64,000 bases of DNA, from contig NC_085878.1 in assembly GCF_034702125.1 (NCBI RefSeq), positions 22,301,002-22,365,001 on the forward strand, read 5' to 3'. The notes beneath the pieces are model-generated. The model was not told where the DNA came from. It made no database searches and was given only the letters and a program-made list of their open reading frames with translations. Shown piece after piece: positions 49,661 to 62,520 of the stretch. Source of the stretch: Engraulis encrasicolus (lineage: Eukaryota > Chordata > Actinopteri > Clupeiformes > Engraulidae). The stretch's first letter is position 1. Each line of letters begins with the position of its first letter. A program made the translations under genes and the position numbers.

Positions 49661-50449
49661 GTGATCATTTTAATGCAATAAACAATATTAGATTGCCAAT
49701 TTCCTATTGTGCGAATTTCGCACCTTGCTGCTTTGATTACCAATCTTGGAACTAACACACCCATCAAGACTGACAGAGGGAGAGTCAGGCTAATCCCATT
49801 GACGGCAATGGTCCATGTTTTCTACACAAAATTGACGGCTTAGTAACTCAACCCTTTTGGTGCTGCTCAAGGTGCTCTGTCAGTGCCAGGACGTGGCTTC
49901 CACAGTAGGGTGTAGCATAGCCCATATCCTAAAATAGGTCTTATTTAGCAGATTTACGTGATTTAAGCGAATTGATCATAAATAAGCCAATTGCTAGTGC
50001 ATATAGTTGTTGGTAATTACCCAGAAATGTAATTTGTTTCTTTGGCTTCTTATGTAGTGGTTCTGTGTTAGTCTGTGGAAAGAAAGCAGCTCCCAGGCAC
50101 TGTTTCAATTCAATCCACATTAAAGCAAATTGCAAATCAACTTCTGGGTATCCGGGTTGTCACAACTCTGAATTCCATGGCTCTGCTTTGTGAAAATGCT
50201 ATGTGAATTGTGAAATTTGTCAAATACTGTACAGTAGCCTATATGTTTCTTAAGCTGCTTTAACTATCCACAGTGTGCTGAAATGAGATGTGTATCATGC
50301 TCATGCTACTGACTGGTTAAGCAGCGATGCTGCACCAATTTATTCTTTTACATCTTGGCTGTTAGCCCCCAGATTGGTGTGGAGGAGGGTTGGGGGGCCT
50401 TGGAGAATCGCTGCATTAGGGTGAAATGAGAGCCCACACGGCCTCTTAC

Positions 50450-50616
50450 CTTCTTCCAGTCATACGCAGCTAAAATGGCTGCTCTTTGAAGTGCAGGCTC
50501 GAGACTTGATGTAACCACCTCAATTCTGTCATGAACATTGGCTTTGGCTGCTGGTGTGATGTCTGTTTCAAGCTTATATAAAGGTTCTTCCTCCTGCCCG
50601 GGGTTTAGCTGTGACA
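50450..50616 (-). other. unidentified minus-strand exon-like segment in intron 7
   Basis: Read on the minus strand, a pyrimidine-rich acceptor (CTTTTCTCTTCTTTAAACAG, approximately) is followed by 167 nt that encode 55 open codons after a two-base start: SQLNPGQEEEPLYKLETDIT ... LQRAAILAAYDWKK. It then ends at AAG|GTAAGAG, a strong donor. Composition (acidic then helical, no low complexity) looks like real protein. I do not recognise the family. It could be an exon of a gene nested antisense in luzp2, a relic exon or part of an unrecognised repeat. Confidence 0.4.
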
Positions 50617-51614
50617 CTGTTTAAAGAAAAGAGAAGAAAAGAAAAGAAAAAAAGAAATCAGTGGCTTAAAATGTTATAACCATCATCTCTCTACATCAAC
50701 TCTCTTTTCAATTACGCTCTGCTCTGCCTGTTAAAGGAAATATCATTGTTTTGCTCAAAGTACCTGTTGCTTTTCTCATTACATTTTTGACAAATTCTTC
50801 TTAAAAGAAATGTAAAAACAGACTTTTGTTCACACAAATATTCATTATCATGTTTTGCTTTCTTAGGTAGTAATTTGGTTTCATAAACACTGAATATTAT
50901 ATCGGCATTTTAATTTGGAATTGATGAGGGCAGATTAGCCACTGGCTTTCAGGCAGCTAATTGAGGAACGCTATCTGAGACATAACATCATTAGCTGCTT
51001 TTTAAGTACAGAGGAGTCATTTCATAAGACATTGTTAAAGTCATTTCACAAACATCAGGGAGGGCCCAAGTTTCTTCAACCACGTCACGCTAACGTTTAT
51101 TTTAAAAGCAATTATTGTGGGATGATAGTTGCCTAGCCTACTATTGTTTCCTTAGACACTAAATGTTATGACTTCAGAGAAATATTGAAAGTACTTCAGT
51201 GTATTAAAATGATATCGTTAGAACTGTGAATGCAATTCAATCTATCTGAAGATTTTGAAGTTATTAATAACTAATGATAAATATGAACCTCATTCTGAAT
51301 CATGTACTGCATTGTTTACATTTTCAAATAGACCCAAGAGAGTGGGTCTCTTGGTAACAATGAAAATGCATCAGCCTCCTCTTTCCCTTTAGACCAGTAA
51401 CATGTATATAGCCTATTTACATAGCTCTCAGTCCCCTGAAGCTTGAAACCATTCAGTGACAGTTAAGTAAGAATAGAAAATATTGAAATTAAGTAGAGCA
51501 TATCTGGATTATCTACACATTGCATGTTCACCTCCCTGTTGTTACATACGACACGTAAGCTTACGTCTTTAAAATATTAGCTGTATACTGTATATGTGAT
51601 CAGCTTACATGCAC

Positions 51615-53055
51615 ATCAGTTGGCCAAATTTCCAACCTTCGATTTCTAAGCTAAATACTAGAACAAGTCATATTTAAACAACTAAACCAATTCAGCAGAC
51701 ATCCAGAATTTTCATGATGGGTTTAGAGTAAACCATAGTATTGAAACCGATCTAACCAAAGTAACTACTGACCCTAGACTCAGCAATGCTGCAAAGTTTC
51801 TGCTCTGATCCTTCTTGACCTCAGTGTCGCCTTCGACACAATTGGCCATCGCACACATCACATGAAGGCAATTCTGTCAGCATTGGGGAACATACCTCTA
51901 ACAAACAACAAGCCTTTCAGAGTAGCTCAGTTGTCGGGGCCCTCTTCTTTTCTGTCTGTGTAACACAACATTGCCTTCCATAACACGCTGATGACGTGCA
52001 ATTATATATCTCTATTGAGCCTAATCACTCCACCGCCATTTCGGCTTTAACCAACTGCCTATCCAGACCAGCATTATCAAGTGGATGAGCAATAGTTTTT
52101 TTTTTTACTAAATTAAGATGAAATTGAAGTTGTACTCAATGGGCCAAAAGTCAAATGCCTAGCTCTACACTCCAGACTAGTTGACCTACATAAGCACACT
52201 AAAGCTAAAGTAACCAGGTGTTGTTTTTGACTCCAACGTGCGCTTAAGACCCCACATCAATAACATAACAAAATCTACCTACTTCTACGTATCTCATAAA
52301 CATTTCTAAAATACACGCCTTTGTCTCCCAACAAGACTCTGAAAAACCTTTGCATGTTTTGTCACCAATAGATTCTATTAATGCTCTTTTCTCTAGTCTC
52401 CCAAAAAAAAGCTAATTGATAAGCTACAACTAATTCAAAATTCTGCAGCAAAAAGTCTAACAAAAACCAGAAGAGAGCATATCAGTCCAATCCTGGCGGG
52501 CTTACTCTAGCTGCCTGTACCCCACAGAATAGATTTTAAAATACTACTGACAGTGTTCAAGGACTTAAATGGTTTCGCTCCACGCTATATTTCTGACATG
52601 CTGTCTTTTTATACCCCTCCCGGAGCCCTCAGATCAGCTGATAGTAGACTATTCAAATCAAATCTCCCCACCAGAGAAGATTGGTGAATCATTTTTTGAA
52701 TTTTACACGCCCAGAAAATGGGACTCCCTTTCCCTTTATATTGGGACAGCCCCTTCCTTGAACATTTTCAAGAAGCATCTTATGACCCACCTTTTAACAA
52801 CTGTATTGTCTTAGCTGTCAACCAATTTTAATTACTTTATTTAATGTTGTTCCTTATCCAACTGTTCTTAATATGTTTTGCGTGTTCCTGCTCCTAGTAC
52901 TACTGTTTTAAAGTCAACAGTTTTAACCTGTTTTTAATTTGTTTGTAGCTGTTTTTAATTGTACTGTTATTTTCTGACTGTTAAAACACTTTTAGTTACA
53001 TGTAGTTTATGAATTTGTGCTATACTGTATAAATACAATTATTATTATAATTAAT
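51615..53055 (+). pseudogene. degraded L2-like LINE reverse transcriptase fragment
   Basis: Broken + strand frames match the order of a non-LTR reverse transcriptase. First comes LILLDLSVAFDTIGH (motif around the first catalytic Asp) near 51805-51850. Next is HADDVQLYIS near 51985-52020, where the usual YADD has Tyr changed to His. A C-terminal stretch follows, with KLQLIQNSAAKSLTKTRREH, then LPVPHRIDFKILLTVFKDLN and WDSLSLYI near 52425-52800. Several stops and frameshifts, plus a missing middle part, make it non-functional. An AT-rich 3' tail with ATTATT runs follows. The family call (L2/CR1-like) is from the C-terminal pattern. Confidence 0.85.
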
Positions 53056-53205
53056 AAAATCATTATTGCTATTATTATTATTGCAAATGCTTGCACATAA
53101 TTACCTTAACTACAACAAAGTAATTTTATTGTAGTTAAGGCAAATTATTGATTTTTGAGCCGATGTTTGAGTTTCAGCGGGCTCACACATTTCTGTATCC
53201 AACAG

Positions 53206-53280
53206 GGTCAGCAGTTAATGGACTTAGAAAACAAGTTACGGGTTGCGAAAGAGGAGCTGGAGAAAGCGGCACTGGATAAG
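53206..53280 (+). CDS. luzp2: luzp2 coding exon 8
   Basis: This 75-nt, phase 0-0 exon encodes 25 residues starting GQQLMDLENKL and ending EELEKAALDK. QQL-DLE-KL and ELEKAALD are shared with mammalian LUZP2. The acceptor is TCCAACAG and the donor AAG|GTGAGA. It carries the last regular leucine-rich heptads before the helix gives way to the tail encoded by exons 9-11. A 276-bp intron to exon 9, the shortest in the window, suggests the two are usually recognised together. Confidence 0.95.
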
Positions 53281-53556
53281 GTGAGAGGGGCCGATTGAGA
53301 CATTTTCCTCAAATTAAACACAAGTTACTCCATCTTGCCACTGATTTGCATGCAGATGGTCCTACCTACAGTGGAGTACCATGTGGGACCAGTTCTTCCC
53401 ACACATCGCTAAAACGAGGCAATGAAGGATGGAGAGAAGAAAGGATGGAGGATTCCACCAGTACCATAGGGAAGAGTGGGCGGATATTATAACAATCACG
53501 TTTTTTCTTGTCTTCTTTCTTTCTCTCTTCTGCATGTATCCATGTGCCGTCTACAG
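53281..53556 (+). other. luzp2 intron 8
   Basis: The intron is 276 bp, GT-AG and the shortest in the window. It has a T/C-rich 3' half (TTTTTTCTTGTCTTCTTTC) that serves as the pyrimidine tract. There are no repeats. Confidence 0.9.
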
Positions 53557-53724
53557 GAGTCTCAACTCAAAGCCCTGAAGGACACGGTCCACCTCTGCTT
53601 CTCCTCGGTTCTGCACAGCCAGACAGCCAACGGCCACAGATTCCCCGCGACGCCCACTCACCTGTTTAGGTACGCTCCACTGATCAACAGCTCCAGAGTC
53701 ACTTTTCAACAGCCACATGCAAAG
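53557..53724 (+). CDS. luzp2: luzp2 coding exon 9 (end of coiled coil, start of tail)
   Basis: This 168-nt, phase 0-0 exon encodes 56 residues. The first ~20 (ESQLKALKDTVHLCFSSVL) match the LUZP2 family and finish the coiled coil. The remainder is rich in Pro, His, Ser and Thr and looks unstructured. There the family is poorly conserved, although the human segment is about the same length as I recall it. An N-S-S glycosylation sequon lies at INSSRV, relevant if the protein is secreted. The acceptor is CCGTCTACAG and the donor AAG|GTAAAG. An internal TTTAG|GTACGC at about 53669 could act as an alternative donor, but it would change the frame. A ~100-bp (CT)n tract begins 130 bp after the exon. 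Confidence 0.92.
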
Positions 53725-53850
53725 GTAAAGTACCAGTACCTTCCCTCCAATCACACATGTGAAATGTCTATAATAGAGGCGACGCACACACCACTGTTAC
53801 TTAACCCCCCTGGTGGGAGGACAAAGCTGAAAGAGTTTTTTTTGTGTTCC

Positions 53851-53953
<103 letters not shown>

Positions 53954-56900
53954 CTGTTGCAATGCAACTGAGCAGAAACACACACTCATTACACACAGTC
54001 TGCAGAATGTGGCTACTTTGCTGCCAGGCAAACAAAACATCATCTTATTCTCGGCTTACATCTGCGCTGTACAGTAGGACTTCTGAAATTGTTTTTCGTT
54101 ACACAACGAAATCTAATGTGTATAATATGAGTGGATATTTTTTATGCATCCAGGCAAGATTTACATCAGATCCAGCTCACAAAATACACTACAGTTCATG
54201 CATGGTTTAGGGAGCTGCTTATATATTGTTTCAAAGGAAAATGTAGTGCGGTTGGTTGCACTCTGAAGGAAGATTTGTCTCTTTAAAGAAGCGCTTTGAG
54301 CAGTGGGTAAAAATATTGCCAGTCAAGTCTATACTGCAACTGAATTAACATACTGTAATTCAACCTCTGGCTCTATTGACCAGCCTGACTCCAACAGCGA
54401 AGTGACCAAGTAATTGTTAAAAGTAGGCTGGTTTCATCTTCTCTGCTTCCTCTTATTCAAATTAAGAATTGCTACACTTTGGTATTGGGTACAGTCTTGA
54501 GTTAAGAATGTTCAGGCGTGGCAGAATCATATTGTTGTTGCACTGTCCTTGAAATTCAGAGGATCCTTTGGGTGACTTATGCACTGTAGGCACTGTATTC
54601 ATGAGTCTGTTTGGATTGTGTCAAGGTAATTAGACGATTTAAAAATGTAAACAGGAAGTGTTTTTGGCATCCTGGGCTGAACACCAATCATGATCAGCAA
54701 TGACAGAGTCTTCCAATAAAAGGCAGAGAAGAAAGGCACACTATGACTCAGCACAACACCTGCTAATTAACATTTTTTGATCGTAGTGATCAAAACAAAA
54801 AAGGGGGCACCTCTTTCCTATTCATCCCTTCCTCTACTTGTGACCAAATCCTCCCCTTGTGGATTTTCACATTGCACCTTTCAGAAAATAAACAATCCCT
54901 TTTCGGATGTAGCACATGTTTTGGTGCCGGCTAGTCCCCCCAAAGTCTATTACTGTGATATTGAACTAATCAAGCTGATGGCAGCACTGCAGTGTTTTGC
55001 GGCTTGCTCTGCTCTTTGTGAGTGAAATCAGTATGTAAGAGGCTCCCCCCCCCTCCATGTTGCAGTCAGAATGCATTCAGGCTCTGCGAGATGTCTTGCT
55101 GAGAGCCCTGACGTTATGAGCTACCCAGAGGACACTGTGCAGTTATTTTTCATTACACCCCAGTAGTCCTGTCCATAATACGGACGTCGTCTCTCGAACA
55201 CAATATCAGGGAGCATCAAATACTGGGGCTGCATAAAAAAGGCTTTTCTCGTGGCAGCGCCCCCCTTTTTCATGGTATCAAGTTAATATCTGCACAGCAG
55301 GAGGAACTAGACAAAGCACATAGTCACAAGAGCCGGTGAAATGACCTCATCATAGCAATGTACGATTTCGCCAGCTTTTGCTTTCAAGTGCAGTGAACAG
55401 AGAAGACATCCTTGCTCAACTCAAACCCCCACAACCAGGGCCACTAACAGGTTTGCCTGGGCCCGGGACAATATCATCTGGACAATCATCTTGCTACACC
55501 CCCACAATACATACAATGTAATGGGGACCCAAATCTGGGCACCCTCTCTCCCTGGGCCCGAGGCAGGCCTGCCCAAAACATGAAATAACCCCTGCTTAAT
55601 AAAAAAACGAACTACTGGTATTTTATGTTTCACAGCTCTCTTGATTAGCATTCAAATAGCTTGTGCACTTCCTCTCCATCAGGGATTGCTGTACGCTCAT
55701 GTTTCCACTGTGATGGCCTCCTTAATGAATTGGAAATGGTCTCTGTCAGATACATAACTGTTGCTCTTGTCTGTCAATGTGAAAGACGTTGGCCATTACT
55801 CGAAGCAAGCCAGGAAAAGGGGAATTTCAATTAGTGTCAGTAGTGGCAAAATTACCTATTCAAAATGCATTCACGTCTACTTCGGGTAGGAAATTGTGTG
55901 TCTCATTTGGAGGCATCTCATAGCCAGCGAGAGACTGCACTCTTGCAGAGTTTCTGGCTCTGTGGGTTCATGGAATTAAAATATTCTGTATAAAGATATT
56001 TTAAGTTCAAACTGTGCACCAAGGGAATCACTTTCAGTACCAAGGGAAAAACTTTCATTAAGCCCCATCTTCACATAGACTGCATCAACAAATTATACAG
56101 CACAATGTCTAATGGGTTATGCCTGTGGGCAATCCTGTTAGCTAGCTCAAACTACAGAAAATTACCTATTATGCATTTATACTTGTACATTTACAAAGTA
56201 TTTCCTATTTTTTTTTCAAAATGGTGTAAACTTCTTGACAACCTTCTCATTTTGACAAATGCACCATGACGCACTTAAAACCTAAATCAGTATGTAGAAA
56301 CCCTTCAAGTTAGCTGCATATTAACTCAATTCTCTCAACTGGAATCAGAAATCAGGGCATTTTCAGTAAGGCAGGCTTTGCAACTAACACAGCCCCTGTG
56401 TGTTTATTTTAAAACCCAGTTTCAAAACACTGGCATATAGGTAACACAGCAGGGTGTGATCAGAAGCGTGTGGCTCTGTAGATTCAGCATTAATGATCAC
56501 CTGCTCATGGTTACCTTTATGTTTATTTATAGTGAACCGCACGGTGACAAATTATTAAGCACTGTGCCCAGAGTGGATGCACAGCTGCAAATACAAACAT
56601 AAGGGAAGTAATATGATGGTAAACACCATGCAGTAAGACTTTACGGACTATACCTTCTCATAAATGCTTTGAAAAGTGACATTTCTGAACTTTAGACACA
56701 CCATGGAGTCAGCCATTATTATTTGGACTTGAGGCAGACCCTTAAAGTGGAGGCGTAATAAAATATTAAATCAGCAAAAAAAGAGGTCATGACCACTGCT
56801 ATTCTGTTTACCAAGAATAATGTACAGTGGCGAAAGAGCACTATTGTCTCCCCAAACGAACCTCCAAAGCCCGCAATCAATTTCCCACAGCCTGAGAAAG

Positions 56901-57623
56901 AACACATTTAGTGGCTGGTGGTTATAAGTGAAAATCCTCTTTGTGTCTGGGTTTCAAAGTAGATGAGCTTTTCGGCTGTGCTCATACCACTGTGGGCTCC
57001 ATTCAGTGGCAATGCTCATCTTCTGTTTGTGTGCGTAATGGGCCCTAAGCTCCCACAGACACCCGCGATAACACCGCTGCCTCCGAGTCTGCACACAATT
57101 CCCGCCTAGTGAAAGATTCATTACTGGGGTTTCTGGGATCATCCAGATTGGAGGAGCGTGGGGTTCTTCATATTTAACAGGGCCTGAGAGGTGGCAAGTC
57201 CTCTGACACACAACGCCATGCTGATTTTACTAATGCACTGAAAAAGGGGGCTTCTCTCTGTCTATCTTCTCCCTGTCTCTCACTGTATATTATGTGTTGT
57301 AAATAAGCTTAAAAGATATACTACTTCTGCATTTTTATGAATTTTCAAAGGGAAACATGAATGGTTTGAGTAAACATTTTGTTTTTAGAGTTGGCTTAAG
57401 AGTTCAGTATGAGCACACTTTCAAATCTGTCTACAAGCTTGGTATGATAACCACACCACTAATAAAAAAATCTCCAGGTGGCCTTACCCTGTACTTTCCC
57501 AAACTGCAGGACTCTTGACATAAGCAGTCTCATCAATTCCTGTGACAATATTTTTTTCAAGCAGACAAAAATGACTTGATAAATGCAATAAATACCCTTG
57601 CTCATGTGTTATGGATTAAGTAA

Positions 57624-57768
57624 GGGTTAACGTTCGGCGAGAAGGTCGCTACCGTGGAATAGCAGCACGACAGAGAGAATCTTTAGACCCCGACGCTGAG
57701 CGGAGGGGTCTTGTTCTCTCTGAAGTGCTGCTATTCCACAAAGCGACCGACTCGCCGAAAGTTAACCC
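57624..57768. repeat. 145-bp near-perfect hairpin
   Basis: GGGTTAACGTTCGGCGAG and GTGGAATAGCAGCAC at the left pair with CTCGCCGAAAGTTAACCC and GTGCTGCTATTCCAC at the right. The loop itself contains AGACCCC/GGGGTCT, so nearly the whole stretch folds. It is probably the subterminal part of a foldback MITE joined to the element at 57771-58297. Confidence 0.85.
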
Positions 57769-57770
57769 GC

Positions 57771-58297
57771 TTATTATATGGATATACTTAAATGATTCAC
57801 ACATGGCGGGGACATTTCTTTAGACCTATTTCATGTTAAGATTGTTGCTGCGCAAAACAAAACAGTGCCGTTGTGGAACACCTAGGCAACAGCTAGGTAG
57901 CCAGGACAACAGGTGTTGTCTATCCATTGAGAGTAAATATTTACTGTCAATGTGTCTATCACAGCAGCTGATTAGAGTGACAAAAGACCGGACCCCCTGC
58001 GGAGTGATATGAAACATTCGCTTTAGCCACTGACTTGTATACAAGCCAGTGGCTTTAGCAGTGAACGTCTTGTTGCCATTGACAGCGGTAGCCAGGACAA
58101 CGGGTGCTGTCTATCACAGCAGCTGATTAGAGTCTTGTTGAAAAGTCGCTTTAGCAGTGAAAAGTCTTGTTGCCATTGACAGCGGTCTGTTATAGACCAA
58201 CCCGTCCGTTATCGAAAAATAACAGACGTCCGAACGTTGGGGAGCCCCGTTGAAATGAATGGAGCATTCGACAGATGACGTCACAACCATATAATAA
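57771..58297. mobile_element. MITE-like element with TTATTATATGG inverted ends
   Basis: TTATTATATGG at 57771-57781 is the exact complement of CCATATAATAA at 58287-58297. Two internal copies of GCCAGGACAAC..GGTG.TGTCTATC and ACAGCAGCTGATTAGAGT occur in the same direction. There is no coding capacity. It may form one larger composite with the adjoining hairpin. Confidence 0.6.
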
Positions 58298-58767
58298 ATA
58301 CAAATATTTTATTGCTACGCTATGCAGTGTGATCACAATGAACAATGGACTTGACTTTCATTTTAATTTGACATCCACACCAGTACATCTTTCTGTCATT
58401 TTATACTGCATCCCATCAAAGTCTGTTTTGTCATAATAAAAATCCTAAATGTGCAATGCAATTCATAGCTTGTACTTTGCGACACAATTTATGCCTTGTG
58501 CCTATTGTCTGAGCTATTCATTACATAGTAACACTGATGAATGACTGACCGAACATCACTTCATTAAGAGGAGGGTGCAGCATTGTCTGCCTACTGTAAA
58601 TTGTGTTGACCTTTCTATTTTCTTTTTCTGATTCTGAGTCACATTACATTATCACAGTCAACAGTCAAGAGGCATACAAAAAGGAGGTTACCATAAAGCA
58701 ACAGGGGATTCTCCAAACAATATTATTAAAACTATATCCTATTCTTCCTCTTTTTCCCCTCTCCTAG

Positions 58768-58872
58768 GATATCCCAAAAGTTCTCAGAATCACCACCACA
58801 AGTAAATCGTCTGCAAACCCGGAGGTAATGAGGAGAGACAGCCCAGGAGTCAAGGACTGCCACATGACAAAG
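58768..58872 (+). CDS. luzp2: luzp2 coding exon 10 (tail)
   Basis: This 105-nt, phase 0-0 exon encodes 35 residues: DIPKVLRITTTSKSSANPE, then VMRRDSPGVKDCHMTK. The tail is Ser/Thr-rich and low in conservation. The call rests on open frame, phase agreement, an excellent acceptor (TTTTTCCCCTCTCCTAG) and a good donor AAG|GTAAAT. A second in-frame donor, GAG|GTAATG, lies at 58824/58825. Using it would shorten the exon to 57 nt and remove 16 residues without a frameshift, so the exact 3' end may vary between transcripts. I recognise no domain. Confidence 0.85.
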
Positions 58873-59150
58873 GTAAATCTTTAGCGCAATTACATTCTAA
58901 TAGCCAATCGCTGACCCTACGGCCCAGATGTAGCGCCAAATCTGTTCATCGAGCACCAGTGCATTCCCTTTGTCATTAGAGCATTAAAGTCCATCAGGAA
59001 ACTTTACCCAAAATGTCATCCATTCAAGAGGGGCACTCCCCTGCTATATCATCTCGTGCCCTTTTCCTGCGGCGATCTTTAGCCCACAAGTGGGAGCAGA
59101 GATGCTGCCAGACGTCCAAGCTAACCTAAGAGAGACACGGAGCAGAGAGG

Positions 59151-59152
59151 GA

Positions 59153-59232
<80 letters not shown>
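59151..59232. repeat. (GA)n microsatellite
   Basis: A GA tract with AAAG and GCGA interruptions. Confidence 0.95.
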
Positions 59233-59236
<4 letters not shown>

Positions 59237-60208
59237 TATTGGTGTTCTGGAAAAGTCCAGTGACACTGTTTCCCTCCAGTATCATCTCCCTCCAGTGCTT
59301 AATTGACTGAGTTAATAATGTATTGGCTCGTATCTCCGCTCAGTGGATTTCTGTGCCTTAATCGCTTGGTTGTTGGAAGGTGCCTGCAGACCGTGGTCCT
59401 TCAGGCAAAACAGTAATAACAAATACACACTCTCTTTAGCAGGAACAACTGTAGTTTCAATCTCTTCACACCTGCATGGGACTGGAAAAAACCTGCAGTG
59501 CCACACCACATCTACTGTAGATCACGGGCAAATCTGACATCATCCTTTATTTTTTTACATGTTATGTTTTATTAAAAGAGGAAATAAATAATACATTGTT
59601 GCAGGAGAATTGGAAAAAATAATGTCTCAATGTCTGACACAAGGTCAGGCAGGAAAACCTGTCCAGACCTGCCACTCACAACCATACTTTCATGGCTAAT
59701 TTGATACCCCACAATCTTCCTAAAGATGGTCCACTGGCTGCAGATAGATTTAGTCACGTCTGTACGTGCCATTAACACATCTTGGATAATTACTACCTGT
59801 TACAAAAACACTGCCTTAATTCAGTGTTATTCAAAAATATAATTTGTTTATCATGGCATACAGTAAGGTTAAAGGATTTTGCATTGTTTGCGGATAAGAC
59901 TGCTTTTAGCATGGCGTTAACAACCGAATTCTGCTCAGACTCATTATAAAAACAACCCAACAACAACAGCGAATAGCAACAAACATGGGCACTAGATTTA
60001 AAGTATGCTAACCATATGCTAATAACAGCATTGTTTCCCAAACCAAACACAAACCTTATTGTTGTCTTTGACGGATGGGGATTTTAAGGGGGGGGATCTG
60101 AGATGAGACATGTTGTTTCCAGGCATAATGTTCATTGTACTTGCCTCATTGCTAAGCAAACAACCAGCCAACCGTAAAGAACAATCACATGCGGCCGGTT
60201 TAGTAGCG

Positions 60209-60286
60209 TCTCTCTCTTTCTCTCACTAGCTCTCTCTCTCTTTCTCTCACTACAGTAGGTATCTCTCTCACTCTCACTACAGTAGA

Positions 60287-60349
<63 letters not shown>
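60209..60349. repeat. (CT)n microsatellite with repeated CACTACAGTAG spacers
   Basis: CT blocks separated by TCTCACTA(G/CAGTAG) units, then about 28 pure CT units. Confidence 0.93.
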
Positions 60350-60350
<1 letters not shown>

Positions 60351-61466
60351 GTATGTGTATGTCCACTGCCTGTAGGCTAGGAGGCCAGAGGGACACCATT
60401 GTCAAGATTCAGTGCATTGGGGCGACACAAAAGAAGGAGGAGAGGACTTGGGTGCAGTGGGACCTTCTTGACGTGCGGTTATCAATAACACTAATAGAAA
60501 TGAGGGGGTGCGTGGCTGAAGAGAACAAGAGAGGGTGGGGGGCAACGAAGGGATGGAGTGGGGAGAGAGATAGATGGGTAGGGAGGAAGAGAGATAAAGA
60601 GAACAGCCTCCAGAGGGATCACAGCTAGTGAGAAAATCACCTTCCATGAACAACATGTCAGAAAGATTGTCCCTTAATGAAAAGGTGCCAAAAACAATGT
60701 TCACTCTCATGGCATTATTGATGATATCATTTTGGCAGGGACTTGAAAGAAGAAGTCCCATTGCTGTTGCGAGGTAAGGCTGGCACTTATAGATCAAATG
60801 AGACAGATGGAAATTATTTTCTCCTTGTGGCATATATCACACATAAGGGCTTTTCAAAAATGCATTTTTTTTGTCAAAAGACATCCAGGAACTTGTTTTT
60901 ATCTTCATTTTGTCCTTAGAAGCCACGAGAGAAATGATGGGAAAAAAAGAGGGCACAAAAGAGTCTTTGAATTGAAAATTTCTCACTGTGACTGCAATCT
61001 CGGAAAATACTTGGCATGGTGTGTTTTTGCAATAGCTTCATAAAGACTCCCGGCTGTGTTCTGCGTGAATGCCCTTCGCATAAAGAACTGCACATGAACA
61101 TTTTTAATGGCGGAGCAGCAGGCATCCCAATAAGCGTTCCCAACAGCTAACACTTAGTCTTTCCAAGTCTCTCGTGTCAATTTTGCACACACTTTCCAAT
61201 CACAATGAAATCCTGTGTGTCAGACTGAAACGTCTATGTTCATTTTTTCCTGTGTGTTTTTTCTAGTCACCAAGGCACAAACAAAATTTCTACTAACATC
61301 ACATGGATGTGAATCGCCTCCCTCTGAGCACCTCAATGAGTCGGTTTTAAATGCAAAGCAGCCTAATCATCTTATTGTAATTTGTGCGTATTTGGAAAGG
61401 TTCCTCCAATGTGTGCAGAATAGACCTTTTATGGATCACCGCTCTATGCAGATTAAGCTCTAAACC

Positions 61467-61753
<287 letters not shown>

Positions 61754-61811
61754 GCATTTTGGCATATTTGGGGCGTGAGGGAAGGGCACACAAGAAGTGA
61801 GCGAGATAATG

Positions 61812-62260
<449 letters not shown>

Positions 62261-62445
62261 TCCTTGGGAGTGTGGAGATAATGAGCCAGAGTTTATGGCA
62301 TACAAAAGGAACGGAAGGCTCCATTAAAACTATATGCTGGCCTGGCGCACCTGCCGTGCGTGCCATGGCTTATGACTTTACAGTAATGCCTTCCTTTCTT
62401 TCTTTCCTCTAGTCTAACCTAAGACTATTTCCCTGCTCACTGTAG

Positions 62446-62520
62446 GTTGACGGCGACTGTTTCCAGAACCAGACGGAGAGCGTATCCGTGGAAACCAAAA
62501 GGATTATGGACCACACTCAG
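62446..62520 (+). CDS. luzp2: luzp2 coding exon 11 (tail)
   Basis: This 75-nt, phase 0-0 exon encodes 25 residues: VDGDCFQNQTESVSVETKRI, then MDHTQ. The acceptor is CCTGCTCACTGTAG and the donor CAG|GTAAGAG, a perfect consensus. It contains an N-Q-T glycosylation sequon and a single Cys. Sequence conservation with mammals in this part of the tail is weak, so the call depends on splice signals, phase and position. The reading frame remains open, so at least one more coding exon with the stop codon must lie beyond the window. Human LUZP2 (about 346 residues, from memory) would leave roughly 30 residues for it. Confidence 0.85.

Larger units (their letters stand above)
47516..53205 (+). other. 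luzp2 intron 7, contents
   Basis: The intron is 5,690 bp and GT-AG. It holds a diverged ~60-bp minisatellite (48.4-48.8 kb), ~195-bp diverged repeats with GGTGGTC motifs (49.2-49.65 kb), a minus-strand exon-like segment (50450-50616) and a degraded L2-like LINE (51.6-53.05 kb). The stretches 47516-48400 and 50650-51600 are AT-rich and unremarkable to the eye. Confidence 0.85.

Noticed and set aside
55437..55580. MITE with CAGGGCCACTAACAGG start
   Set aside because: Only the left end and internal CCTGGGCCCG inversions are recognisable. Without a right end it is not listed as a separate element.
56954..57211. 85-codon minus-strand frame in intron 9
   Set aside because: No family recognised and no splice sites. 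Possibly conserved non-coding sequence but not demonstrable here.
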